NCBI GenBank assembly: GCA_007026445.1
Contig: VDMD01000284.1
Location: forward strand, 1 to 15,712
Source of the DNA: Schizophyllum amplum
Taxonomy: Eukaryota > Basidiomycota > Agaricomycetes > Agaricales > Schizophyllaceae
Direction of reading: 5' to 3'
DNA: 15,712 nt
Under the pieces are notes generated by a model. It was not told where the DNA came from. It did no database searches and was given only the letters and a program-made list of their open reading frames with translations. The translations under genes and the position numbers were made by a program. Below are positions 1-10,100 of this stretch, one piece after another; the stretch's first letter is position 1; each line of letters opens with the position of its first letter.

Positions 1-2540
1 GTCTTGAACATTGCCTGGCTGGACGAAAGAGTCGAAGACGGGAACGAGCTGGTGAGCGATAATCACTCGTACGCTTCTCAGGCTGATGTTCACACGATGC
101 ACAGCCAATCGCTCATCTTCTTCCTGCGTCCTTCGACGAACCAACAGCCTCGTTCGATCTGCGAGATCCCTTGGAGGCCTTCAGACTGGCTATCGTCCTT
201 TCTCGCTACAGGCACATAGCCTCGCAGAGGCAGCACTCAGAAGAGACCAGTACTGCATTGCCCTGGAGAGCTGATCTTTGCGCCCGCGATGGCCTCGAGG
301 ACAACACGCAGGGGGCACATGCTGAGTACGTCAAAGAAGCGTCCATTGTGGAATGGGCCGAGCAGGTATATAAGTCAACGGTCGCCTGGTGCGTCCCGTT
401 TTCCCGCGAGTGACCCTCCTCCATTCAACTGACAGGTTCTGAGTACCTGCAGATCTCCCCGGCTTCAGAATACGGGAACGAAAGATGCCCAGAAGGACGA
501 GAAGAAGCCGAAGTTGAAGGCGGAGGAGAAGGCGCGATCGCAGGCCAGTACGGAGGACGAGCCGCAGTCAGCTCCACCGTGGGTCGATGTCCGCTTTCAC
601 TGTATCTGCATGCATCAACGACATCTACAGCGCTCAATCGAAGAAAGCCACGAAGAGCAGCGCATCTGACGAAACACAGAGCATAGGAGGTGTCAGTGGC
701 AAATCGTGGGTCGCATTATGTTCACCGACTTGATTGCGCCCTGAGGGCTAACCGCTTTGCCCAGATACTTCAGTTCCGCAGCGTGATTATCGTGCTTCCC
801 GTTCGCTGATACAGGCTGATTTGTTTCCAGATACGTCAAAGCCACGGACACGAAGGCTGCATCGCGCGCCCAACGATACTTCGTACTTCGTAAAGTGTGT
901 TTCAAGTCATTCCGCGAACGAAAATGGCCTCTGGCAAGCGCCAAAGGAGTCTCTCCATGCCCTCGCTCCAGCATGGTTCTACGGGAACATTGCCGTACGT
1001 TCATATTTACACATTTGTGTTTCGAAATGCTCATGACCAATATAGGATATCGGTCGTCATATGGCACGGTTGAGGACGCCCTCTTCAAGGAACTGCTGAC
1101 TGCACACGCCTGTCACTCGCCTTGCTTCATCGGCTACATGACCACGAATGTTCAGGCCCTGGTGGAACGGAGCCTCCGGACGCTGCTTCACGTGGTCGGA
1201 ACAGCTCGTCTGCTTGACGAACAAAGCAAGAGACATGTCGAGGGTGCAGACGAGAAAACTACTACCTTTGAAGTGCTCAACGAAGCCATGTATCGCGGTC
1301 TGTGGGACGAACTGTTCCGCGGCTTGGCCGAAAGCAGCGGTTCTGCCGACGTTCGTTACAGGTAAGTTCGTGTTTCGCCCTCTTGCAGAACGCACATCTC
1401 ATGTATCTTCGTTTTGCAGGCGAGAGGCGAAGCTGCGCTACGCGGAATACCCGTCGCGTGACCTCGAAGGACATAGAAAGGAAGTCACGCGCCTGTACGA
1501 GGGCATCTACCCTGCAGGGGACGCTGACTCTGCGGAGCGCGCGAGATTTAACTGGTTCAACAACGTTACTCAGTATCCGGAGCAAACAGACCTGACGGCG
1601 GCGCGCCAGGAGCCGCGCTCGGGCACCGCGGACGGTATTCTTTATCTGAAGGTGGAGGACATCTTTCTGGACAAAGACGTAGCGAATGCTGTTGCCATCT
1701 GGGCTCCCACCTTCGCCACGGGACAAGTCGAGTATGACGAGCCGGCAGACGCATGGATACAGACGGATGAACCTCCCCCGACTCAGTTCGGTGGCAGTGT
1801 CTTCGCCTCTTGCTCGCGTCCATTGTTCTCTGATCAAGATCGTGCCGAATATCGACGATCGACCGCGAAGAGGCCGAAGCCCTACACGGACCCTAGTCCT
1901 ACCCTGCGCCTGCCGGCGTCCAGCCTTCAACGACAGATGTACCGTCCGCACCGATAACCGTGCGGCCCCCTCCACCCCCCAAGTCCAAGGAGTCGAAGAA
2001 GGCGGAATGTGACGGCTACTTTCCCCTGTGTGCTAACGAGTTTAAGAGACTCCTGAGGAAATGGACTGCGGGAGCCGCGACAAATCAAGAACGTCTGTAC
2101 CTCGTGGCGATCTGTACTTTCATGCGCTTGTTCAATATCGGCCGCTTCCCCGTTTTTGGACTTGTTACTAGCGGATTGACGGGAGTGCTATCTTCGGCGT
2201 GGAACCAGGCAGTGAAGGCGAAGGACATGACGCATCAGGTGAGTATATCGGTCCTTCACTTTTTCCCCTGTACTCAGTTCAGTCTCATGTTAGACTATCT
2301 GCATCGAGGACCACGAGGCTACCGAGGTTCACTTGCAAAATCCTCTGGACGCGTTGAATGTTGCCACTTGATTGCCTACATCATCGTTGAGCATGCCCCT
2401 CGGCTGCGGAGCCTTTTCGAAGCCGCTACTATCGAGGATGTGGAATGTGCCTATCTCCTGGATGGTCCGGGCCTACACCACGGGCAAAGGCGCGCAGCAT
2501 GACCATGCAGGACAGTCATTGGCACAAGCCCCAGTCTGAC
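1..2540 (+). pseudogene. Broken tandem paralog of the 3174-6732 gene, 5' end outside window
   Basis: This is the downstream part of a paralog of the gene at 3174-6732, with the same exon order; the first exons lie left of the window. Homologous exons are about 1-51, 105-388, ~436-578, 631-~700, ~831-994, 1046-1361, 1420-2238 and 2294-~2535. Introns 52-104, 389-435, 579-630, 995-1045, 1362-1419 and 2239-2293 match those of the intact copy in position, mostly in phase. Shared blocks include AFRLA, WRADLCARD, FEVLNEA, DGILYLKV, FSDQDRAEY and RFPVFGLVTSG. Identity to the other copy is roughly 60% in the best blocks (hand estimate). Reading continuity fails near 437-442 (stop after the splice), 880-935, 1050-1065 (one base short), 1895-1925 (net +7), 2369-2371 (TGA where the other copy has Trp, one base short) and 2462-2490 (one base short). 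The stop used by the other copy is lost; restored frame would run to 2642. Few other stops have built up, so the breaks are either recent or partly sequence errors. Confidence 0.75.
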
Positions 2541-2894
2541 CACGCAGGCCGATGCCAGGTACGGGACTTCCACCGCCAAGAAGGAAGGAAGAAGGCAAAT
2601 TTGAATGCGGAGAGCTCGAGGCTTACTTCGATAGGTGAATAAGCGTGTATTACACTGTTTGTTATGTTGTACGCAACGCTCTTCGGTATATTTCGGCAAG
2701 TTTGGTAACACAGGCTCATCCTTTGTTTGTTACGGTGATTGGATATCGAGGTTTGAGGCTTGAAATCCGAACCGCTCTCGGTTTGACCGGCGGCGGTTCT
2801 AGATACTACTTACTGGCTATAGTACAGGATGTGTCTCCCCGCTTTCATCGAGTCAAGTGCGGCGTCTACGCGTCTTAAACGGCCTTTGTCTCCT

Positions 2895-2975
2895 ACGGCC
2901 TTCCAGGCCTTCAAATCATGACAAGCAGGCATCTCTGGCTGAAGCGCTGGACACAGTCTCTTGTGACAAGGAGAG
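2895..2975 (+). repeat. Non-coding direct repeat, unit 1
   Basis: About 81 bp, roughly 80% identical by eye to 7006-7086 in the same orientation. It begins with two near-tandem GGCCTTC units (ACGGCCTTCCAGGCCTTC), then TGACAAGCAGGC, a variable stretch, GCGCTGGACACAG and GTGACA, and ends in GGAGAG. It lies about 350 bp past the end of the broken paralog, as the partner lies about 270 bp past the stop of the intact paralog, so it is probably part of the duplicated segment. Confidence 0.8.
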
Positions 2976-3130
2976 ACATATAGTAGTAGGATCGCACGCC
3001 AACGTCTGAATCTAGAGCACGTGCTTTCCGAGTCTAAATCCCCGTTCTTGTCTTTGAGTCTGACTACCACCTAACGGCCTACGGACAACGTGTACCAACG
3101 AAGAGACAGGATGTCTGGCTTGCTTAAGTT

Positions 3131-3173
3131 GATTATACTCTCTGTCTTCTGACGGGACTTCTGAAGCAGATCA
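3131..3173 (+). promoter_or_regulatory. Possible core promoter of the intact paralog
   Basis: A TATA-like ATTATAC at 3132-3138 is followed by a CT-rich tract (TCTCTGTCTTCTG) and then the ATG at 3174. Pyrimidine-rich tracts near start sites are common in filamentous fungi. The call is position-based only; a TATA-like hexamer also occurs by chance. Confidence 0.3.
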
Positions 3174-6100
3174 ATGAACAGCAAAAATGAGGAAGAGTGT
3201 CCGCCACAGGTCCACCGTAAATGGAAACTGCTGGAGACGCCACTGCCTGAATGGCTTCGAAATCAGGTGAGTTTGACAAGATATCTTTGGTGTGTTATCC
3301 TCATTCTTACACCCTCTAAGGATGTGTCCCTGTCCTGCTCCACGGGGAGAACGTCCAAGCCAGGGCTTGTCGGCGATGGCACGTTTGCGCCCGACGAACA
3401 GTTTAGTGACGAAGAGCATGAGCTCCTGCAGAGTCTCAACGGATTCGTGCTACGACAAGCGGCCATTATCAAGCAGAGCGACGACATCGACCCGCAGAGA
3501 ATCATTTCGCCCGAAGTCATCGTCATGTTGGGTATCATTTTACGTCGAGCTTTTCCGGCTCATGAAATCTGGTGAGCTCCTCCTTTCGCGCTTCACCTTC
3601 CTGCTGATTTGCTAGTACGTCTGTGGCGTACGCGCTTGCAAGGCCACCGTGGACCAGGTCCCGACCGCTGGTCTTTGGACGATATAGGCGGGCGACTATA
3701 CTGGTTCGCGAACATGGCAATGCGGAGGCGTCCACGAGTGCCTCGAGGAACATTTCGCGTATCTCCCAGTCTTCCGAGGCGGGAGACGACATGCACAACG
3801 ATTCCGATTCTGCTGACGACCCGATATACGACGATGCTTACTATGCTTACGTCGACGCACATTACGTCGAAATGCGCGGTGGCGACGAAAACAATGAGGA
3901 GAGTAGCACGCAAAGCAGTGTCCCGTCCTTCTGGACTCCGCAACAGCTGCTATGCGCGACGGAATCAAAGCCGCAGACCCCAGCACATCTATGTGTAGCT
4001 CATGCGGACGGCATCCTTCATCTCATGACGAGCGGCCTTTACCATCGTTTGGCTGTGGGTGTCGAGGGGCCACTGATAGGACTGTCCTATACGAAGGCAA
4101 GTCCAGTTGTTGTGATGCACATCGCCTGGCTGGGCGAGGATATCGCAGACGGTGATACCCTGGTGGGTGACGAGTATTGCGTACCCTTTCTAGTAAGCTG
4201 ACCTATACTCAGCCGGTGGCTCATTTTCTTCCTCACATGTCGTCCCATGACTCCATGGTCTCGTTTGACCTGAGATTTATCATGGATGCATTCAGGCTAG
4301 CCCTCGCCCTTTACCGCTACGGTCGTTTGGCTGCGCAGATACCGCGCGTACAGCAGGTCAATAGCGTATTCGCCTGGAGGGCCGATCTCTGCGCCCGTGA
4401 CGCCATTGAAGACGACGAGCCGTGTCCCCGTAGTGACTGCGATAGCGATGAATACATCGCGCGGTGGGCGTCGAATGTAAATGAGACGACAGTGCCATTG
4501 TGCGTCCTATGTTCTTTAGTGAACCTATATGACGTCTACTATTCTTCAGCCAGGACGCAAATGACACGGATTCACAATTCTCGCAAGAGACGTAAGCTGG
4601 TTCCTTCCATCTAGCGGCACAACGAGTGATCAGTGTTCTCAGACCATTGCGGCATCAGTTGAGCCAAAGCCCCGGCATGGGCCTCCGAACCAATGCGAAT
4701 ATGTCGGACACAGCATCGTCACGGTCATCTCGATCAAGCCAGCCCACCACGGAGAGTCAACCCGAGTCGGATGCTCCGTGCGTTAACGTCGTCTTTTGCC
4801 GTTATTGTGGGCGTTCATGACCCCTGTAGGGCCCAGCAGCAGATGTACAAAACGGACAGTGTAGGAGGTAGCAGTGGCCCGGAGTCAGTCAAGGCGTGAG
4901 TTATAATCTATCTATCCGCGACCTGATGCACGTAGCGGTATCTAACCGCCCTGCGTGTTGCTTAGTTTCTTCACTTCGTCCGAGTAAGTATCGCGTTTCT
5001 TTTTCGTTAATGCTCGCTAACCTTGGCCAAGTTTTGTCAGGCGCCCGAAGTGCTTGCGGTTGCCGCACACTCAACGGTTTTTCGTGCTGCGCAAAGTCCG
5101 CTTCTGCTCGCTTCAAAAAGAAAATGGCGCAGGGCAAGCGCCGAAAGAGACTTTCCATGCGCTCGCTCCCACCTGGTTCTACGGAGATACGGTCGTACGT
5201 GTATTCAGGATCCTGCGACTCAAGGGATGCTTATGTCGGCATAGAACCTGGGTCGTCATATCCTCACAGAGCAGGACAAGCTCTTGAAGGAGTTGTTGAT
5301 CGCGCATGCCAACCAATCGACGTGTTTCATCGGCTACGTGACCAAGGGCGTGCAGGCGCTCGTCGAGCGAAGCCTCGCTGCCGTATTGCACGTGGTCGAG
5401 GCTGCTCGTCTGCTCGACGAACAGAGAAAGGAGGGGATTGAGAACGATGACAGAAACGATACTTCCTTCGAGGTGCTTAACGAAGCTACCCACCGTTCTT
5501 TGTGGGACCAGTTATTCCGCAAATTGGTTGACAGCAGCGATGATCCCCATATCCGCTATAGGTGTGTCTTCTACCAGAACTTTTGTCATACAACTTATGT
5601 CGTTTCACCTTGCAGGCGTGAACCAAAGCTGCGCTATCCGGAATACCCCTCAGGTGACACAGACGACGCCACGGGCTCTGTATTCGACTTCTATCAGAAC
5701 ATACACCCTTTCTCGTTAACCGGCGAGGATGAAGCCAGATTCCAATGGTGGTACGAGGTCTATGCCGATAAAGAGCGCACGGACCTGGTTAACGCGGCGC
5801 GCGAGGAGCCTCGCTCGGGTATCGCAGACGGCATCCTATACCTGAAGGTCAAGGACATATTTCCAAACAATGCTGTAGCGGACGCTGTCGCTGTCTGGAC
5901 GCCGGATGTAGGCGCTGGACCAATGGAACAGGACGAATCGATCGCAGCTCCATGGACGAGGACCGATTCACCATCTTCCGAGGCTCGATTTGCTGGCAGC
6001 GTCTTTTCCTGCTGCTCGCGCCTATCTTTCTCTGACCAAGATCGTGCCGAATATCAGCAGTTCAGCGTGCGAAGGGTTGAACCCGACCCGAGCCCTACCA

Positions 6101-6732
6101 TCAACACTACGATTGAGACGACAGATCTGTCATCCGTGCCCATAGAGACACAGGTCCCAGCCGAGTGCAAGTCGAACAGGGAGACCACCCTGACCGGGTC
6201 TGATGGCTACTTTCCGCTCATTGTCAGTGAGTTCAAGAAGGTTTTGAAGGGCTGGAGCGCGCAAGCCGCGAGCGATCAAGAACGTCTCCATCTGGTGGCC
6301 ATCTGCACGTTTCTGCGCTTGTTCAACGTCGGCCGCTTCCCCATTTTTGGACTTGTCACTAGCGGGTCGACAGGAGTGCTATCTTCAGCGTGGAATGAGG
6401 CAGTCGCGGTGAAGGACACTGTGCATAATGTGAGTTTATCTGTGCATTGCTTGCTGGAACCAACTGCTTACACGATCTCATCTTAGACTATCTGCATCGC
6501 AGACCAGCAGGCTGTTGAGGTTCACCTTCAGAGTCCTTTAGACCTACTGAATGTCGCCACTTGGATTGCATACATCATCGTCGAGCACGCCCCTCGACTG
6601 CAGAAACTGTTGGAGGCCTCTACCTTGGAAGACGTGGAACAAGCCTATCTTTTAAATGTGTCCGGGCCCATTCCCTCGCAACAGGCGCGGAGCATGACTG
6701 TGGAAGACGGCAGTTGGCATAAACCACTGTAG
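3174..6732 (+). CDS. Unrecognised fungal protein with PD-(D/E)XK-like C-terminal domain (intact tandem copy)
   Basis: I do not recognise this family by name. Twelve exons join in frame: 3174-3266, 3321-3571, 3616-4162, 4213-4499, 4550-4591, 4643-4777, 4830-4895, 4966-4983, 5041-5194, 5245-5561, 5616-6429 and 6487-6732. They total 2970 nt, 989 aa, with introns of 42-72 bp. The ATG follows an in-frame stop about 15 bases upstream. The region around residues 150-210 is acidic and Ser-rich. Residues ~298-400 (AFRLALALYRYGR, WRADLCARD) and everything after ~480 are well conserved in the broken copy; the short exons 5-8 encode a poorly conserved Ser/Gln-rich linker. From about residue 832 comes DGYFPLIVSEFKK, giving D833...E842-x-K844, then an Ala/Leu-rich helix, then RFPIFGLVTSG and a final helical block (NVATWIAYIIVEHAPRL). 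That order resembles PD-(D/E)XK nuclease-like domains of fungal proteins. There is no signal peptide, membrane segment, P-loop or protein-kinase motif. The gene model is fairly sure; the function is inference. Confidence 0.75.
4966..4983 (+). other. Candidate 18-nt micro-exon (exon 8 of the intact paralog)
   Basis: TTTCTTCACTTCGTCCGA is bounded by TTAG on the left and GTAAGT on the right. Both flanking introns (4896-4965 and 4984-5040) are phase 2, so including or skipping it keeps frame: 6 residues are added or lost. It may be a cassette exon, or 4896-5040 may be one 145-bp intron. Confidence 0.45.
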
Positions 6733-7119
6733 TCGGTCTGGGTATGTTGGGCGAGGGGAAAATGCGATGGCTTCGACTTCGGTACTGAGGATGCTAGTGC
6801 GAGGGTGCTGTAGTATAGAGGCAGACTGTCATATTCTCTGCGTAATCAAACAAGAGAAGGATGCCAGGCAAGAGCCTCTCGAGAGGTCCATTGTTCTTCG
6901 GTCCGGCAAAGTCCGGCCCAGCGGCCTCATCGTCAAGTTGACTAGCACTCTGCACGTTTCTTGGCTCCTGCGTCCCTTGAGGCCTGCGTCTCCTGCGCGT
7001 CTGCAACGGCCTTCCAGGCCTTCGAATCGTGACAAGCAGGCGTATTTGACTAGAGCGCTGGACACAGCCTCCCTGTGACAGGAGAGCGCCGACACGTTCT
7101 ATCCTTGCGACAGCCCATC
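6733..7119. other. Intergenic: 3' flank of paralog and promoter region of the RhoGAP gene
   Basis: 387 bp between the paralog stop and the RhoGAP start codon. It contains the repeat unit at 7006-7086. I see no TATA box and no credible coding exon. The RhoGAP leader must begin inside or close to the repeat, because only 33 bp separate the repeat from the ATG. Confidence 0.6.
7006..7086 (+). repeat. Non-coding direct repeat, unit 2 (in RhoGAP promoter/leader region)
   Basis: Partner of 2895-2975 (roughly 80% identical by eye, same strand). The shared segments are ACGGCCTTCCAGGCCTTC, TGACAAGCAGGC and GCGCTGGACACAG. It ends 33 bp before the RhoGAP start codon, so it is probably part of that gene's promoter or 5' untranslated region as well as the 3' flank of the paralog. 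Confidence 0.8.
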
Positions 7120-10100
7120 ATGGCGGTCCTCTCGCTACCGCTCAATTTTAACAACTCTTTCTGGTCCCAGGACTATAGGAGGGGATTGGAAGTACTCTAC
7201 ACCAAGCTGGAACAGGTGCGTTAGACTGTCGGCGGTATACGAGCTGGGTACTGATCCGGGCTACACAGGGCGTTGCAGAGAATGCGGAAATCGTCAACTT
7301 CATTAGGGTACGATCTCGTTGCGGATGCTGCTATCCTTATTGACAATCCCCCAGGCGCGCGCGTATGCGGAGAACCAACTCGCTGCATCTCTCACCAACC
7401 CTGCTTTGACGGGCCCACAAGGTCTGCTTGTCGCGTAGTCCCCTGAGTCGACGCTGACACGCATAAACAGGCGCAGGCTTTGGCGCTGACGATGGCGCGT
7501 CGCTTCTCATGGCCTTCCGTGGTCTTCAGGCCGAGTCGGCCGCTCAGGGAAAAGTACACAAGTCGATCGCGAACGAGCTCGAGACGTTGGTAGCAGATCC
7601 TTTTGCGGATTGGGCACGCGGATACAGGGTACGCGTTCACCTTTTCAAAATTGCTTCCACCTCACTGTGCAACAGGACCGCCTCCATCAGAGTAGATCAA
7701 CCGTCATGGATAACTGGTTGCGTGGCTATGAGCATACGCAGGGTGACGTCGACAAGCTCAAGCACCAGTATTTGGCGAAGACACGCAAGGCTGATGAAGC
7801 CGAAGACGAGTGCGTGAACTACTATACCCGTAACCACGCACCTTACGCGTCTGCAGTGCCAAATTTGCACCAAACGCGCCCGCGCCCGCGGACACGTACA
7901 CCACCTCTCCCCGCATGCGTCCTGCCGACAGCCATCGCACTCCACCCCAGCGCACGCCTAGCGTCTCTGAGCGCATCGCTGCGCGCCTCAAGGAGATCCA
8001 GAAACGCAGCGCCGGCGCTCTGGCTCCCCGCGAGGAGGAGCAGCCCAGCTCCCCTTCAGCAGAATCCCCCGAGCCAGAGACGCCGACGCCCAAAGCCGAC
8101 AAAGGGAAGGGCCGCGAGGTGGAGCCACAGTCCCCTGTACTCGCGTCGCCGACGGCCATGTCTCCGCTGGCGTCTAAGCTCGAGCTACCGCCGCTGCCGA
8201 GCTCCCCGATGCCGCCCATGCCCCCGCCACCCATGCTGCTGGCTGGACTCTCGCTGCCGGTCTCTGCAGTCTCGCAGCTCCTGTCTCGCGCGGCGGAAGC
8301 GCTGCCATTGCGCCCGGTTCGTGTGCCGCTGCTGGGCGAGTACCAGGACTGCTTTACGGGCGAGGAGTTTGTCAACTGGCTAACCGACAATGTGGACGGC
8401 TTCGGAGGGAGCATCGACCGCGCTGAGGATGCGGCAAGGGATCTCACGGAGCGGGAAGGGTTGTTGAGGCGGATTGGCGAGTTTGGCAACGAGTTTGAGC
8501 TGTCAGAAGATGCGTTCTATCAGTTCAGATCAAAGGTGTGTGTCAATTTCTCTGTCACGGAAGCTATGAAGGATGCGTCTGGGTACTCGCATGTGTAGCT
8601 GCTAACGAGGTCTCCCACAGGCCTTCGATCTCGAGAACCATCAGGCCAAAGAACCTCTTGAGGCTACCGTCTCGCCCACGAAGCCCAACAACCTCTTCAA
8701 GCGCGCCAATAACTTTGCTGGCCTAGTCTCTAAGGCGCTCGCGGCCAACAACGCCGCCAACGGGCAGCCACCTTACATTAGGGCCCGACAGGAGGCGGAG
8801 GATGCAGACAGGGAGTACCGCGTGGCTGTGCGGAAGCTGGACCGGCAGCGCCTGGGGCTTGAGGAACGGGTGGAAGAGACACTGAAGATGCTGCAGCGAT
8901 GGGAGATGGAGAGGTTGAGGGCGGTGAAGACGGGTGAGCGGCACGTCCAACGCACTACACGGTAGTGCTGATTATCTTCCTCAGTGCTCCTGCAGTATCA
9001 TGGCACGCTGTCCAACCTTCCCAAGGGCCTTGAGCCTTCCCTGGAGCGCTCTGCTACGCTCATCGCTGCGTACCAGCCTGAGTCGGACCTCACCGCCCTC
9101 ATCGAGCGGTACCGCACAGGCCCCTTCCGCCCGGACCCTCAGGTGTACGAAAGTGTCGCACATGACGAGAGCGACGTGGTCTTTGGGATCGATTTAAGGA
9201 AGTGGGCCGAGGGCGGGTGGGATGCGATGACGACAGGAGAGGAAAAACATGACACGCTGCCGCCGGTGTTCAGTGCGCTGCTCGCCGGCGTCAAGGATGC
9301 GTACGAGAGGGTGCCCAGTGATGATGGTGCGTGCTTTCCAGCGCGGCGTGCGGGAGCTAGTGATCACATGGAACGCACCTCTGACATGCATTTTGTAGAG
9401 AAAAGGAAGGCGTGGATCTACGACGTTCCATTGCCGGCGGTGCACCTCCTTCGCGAGGCGCTCAACGCGGTCCCTCCCGAACAGGCAATCCCGGCCGAGC
9501 TGTTTGCGCGGTACGACGCCCCGGTCGTCGCTGCGACCATCAAGCTGTGGCTCCTCGAGCTTGACCCACCGCTCGGTCTATACGAAGGCTGGGACGAGGT
9601 GCGAAAGCTGTACCCGCCCGTCGGTGCGAAGGCAGAAGCGGCAAAGACCGAGGAGCAGCATGTGCAGGATATACAGGCGGCGCTCGTCAGGCTGCCGCGC
9701 GTGCACCTGTACGTGCTGGATACGCTGATCGGGCATTTGAAGGGGTGAGTGGTTGCCAGGGCTTGGTAGCAAGACAAGCTGACGATAGATCAGGTTGATC
9801 GAGGGGACGAAGGTAGAGGAGAGCGATGAGGTTTATGTGACGAAAATGGCGCTGTCGGTCGGCCGCAGTGCGTCGTCTTTATTCATGCGCAGTGACACTG
9901 AGGAATGCTGATCATGGTTGCTGCAGCGATCATTCGGCCCAAGGTGGAGACTGAGCTGTCCATCCAGGACCGACATGCGACGCGTAAGTTTCTTCACCGC
10001 CCACAATAATCGCGTCGTCTCATGCTCGTTGCAGTTCTCTTTATCGACCTTCTCACCAAGTACGATGCCATTCTTCCGCCGACGATCGCCAGGAAGAAGC

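Larger units (their letters stand above)
2541..3173. other. Intergenic: 3' flank of broken copy and upstream region of intact copy
   Basis: I see no convincing coding exon here. The stretch holds the continuation of the broken copy's frame to a stop at 2642, an AT-richer segment around 2640-2760, the duplicated element at 2895-2975, and the probable promoter of the downstream gene near 3131. The short open frames are not supported by conservation between the two copies. Confidence 0.6.

Noticed and set aside
693..1975. Long minus-strand open frames opposite the broken paralog (e.g. 1277-1975)
   Set aside because: The plus strand carries exons conserved with the intact paralog; the minus frames have no recognisable motif and are shadows.
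3174..4162. Fungal-type protein kinase (FunK1) assignment for the paralog family
   Set aside because: The general composition is reminiscent, but HRD-, DFG- or glycine-loop-like motifs could not be found.
6767..7078. 103-codon plus-strand open frame between the paralog and RhoGAP
   Set aside because: It crosses the non-coding repeat, has no counterpart frame in the other unit (2895-2975 has changes that do not respect codons), and no motif.
7758..8489. 243-codon minus-strand open frame
   Set aside because: Antisense shadow of the RhoGAP linker and DEP exon.
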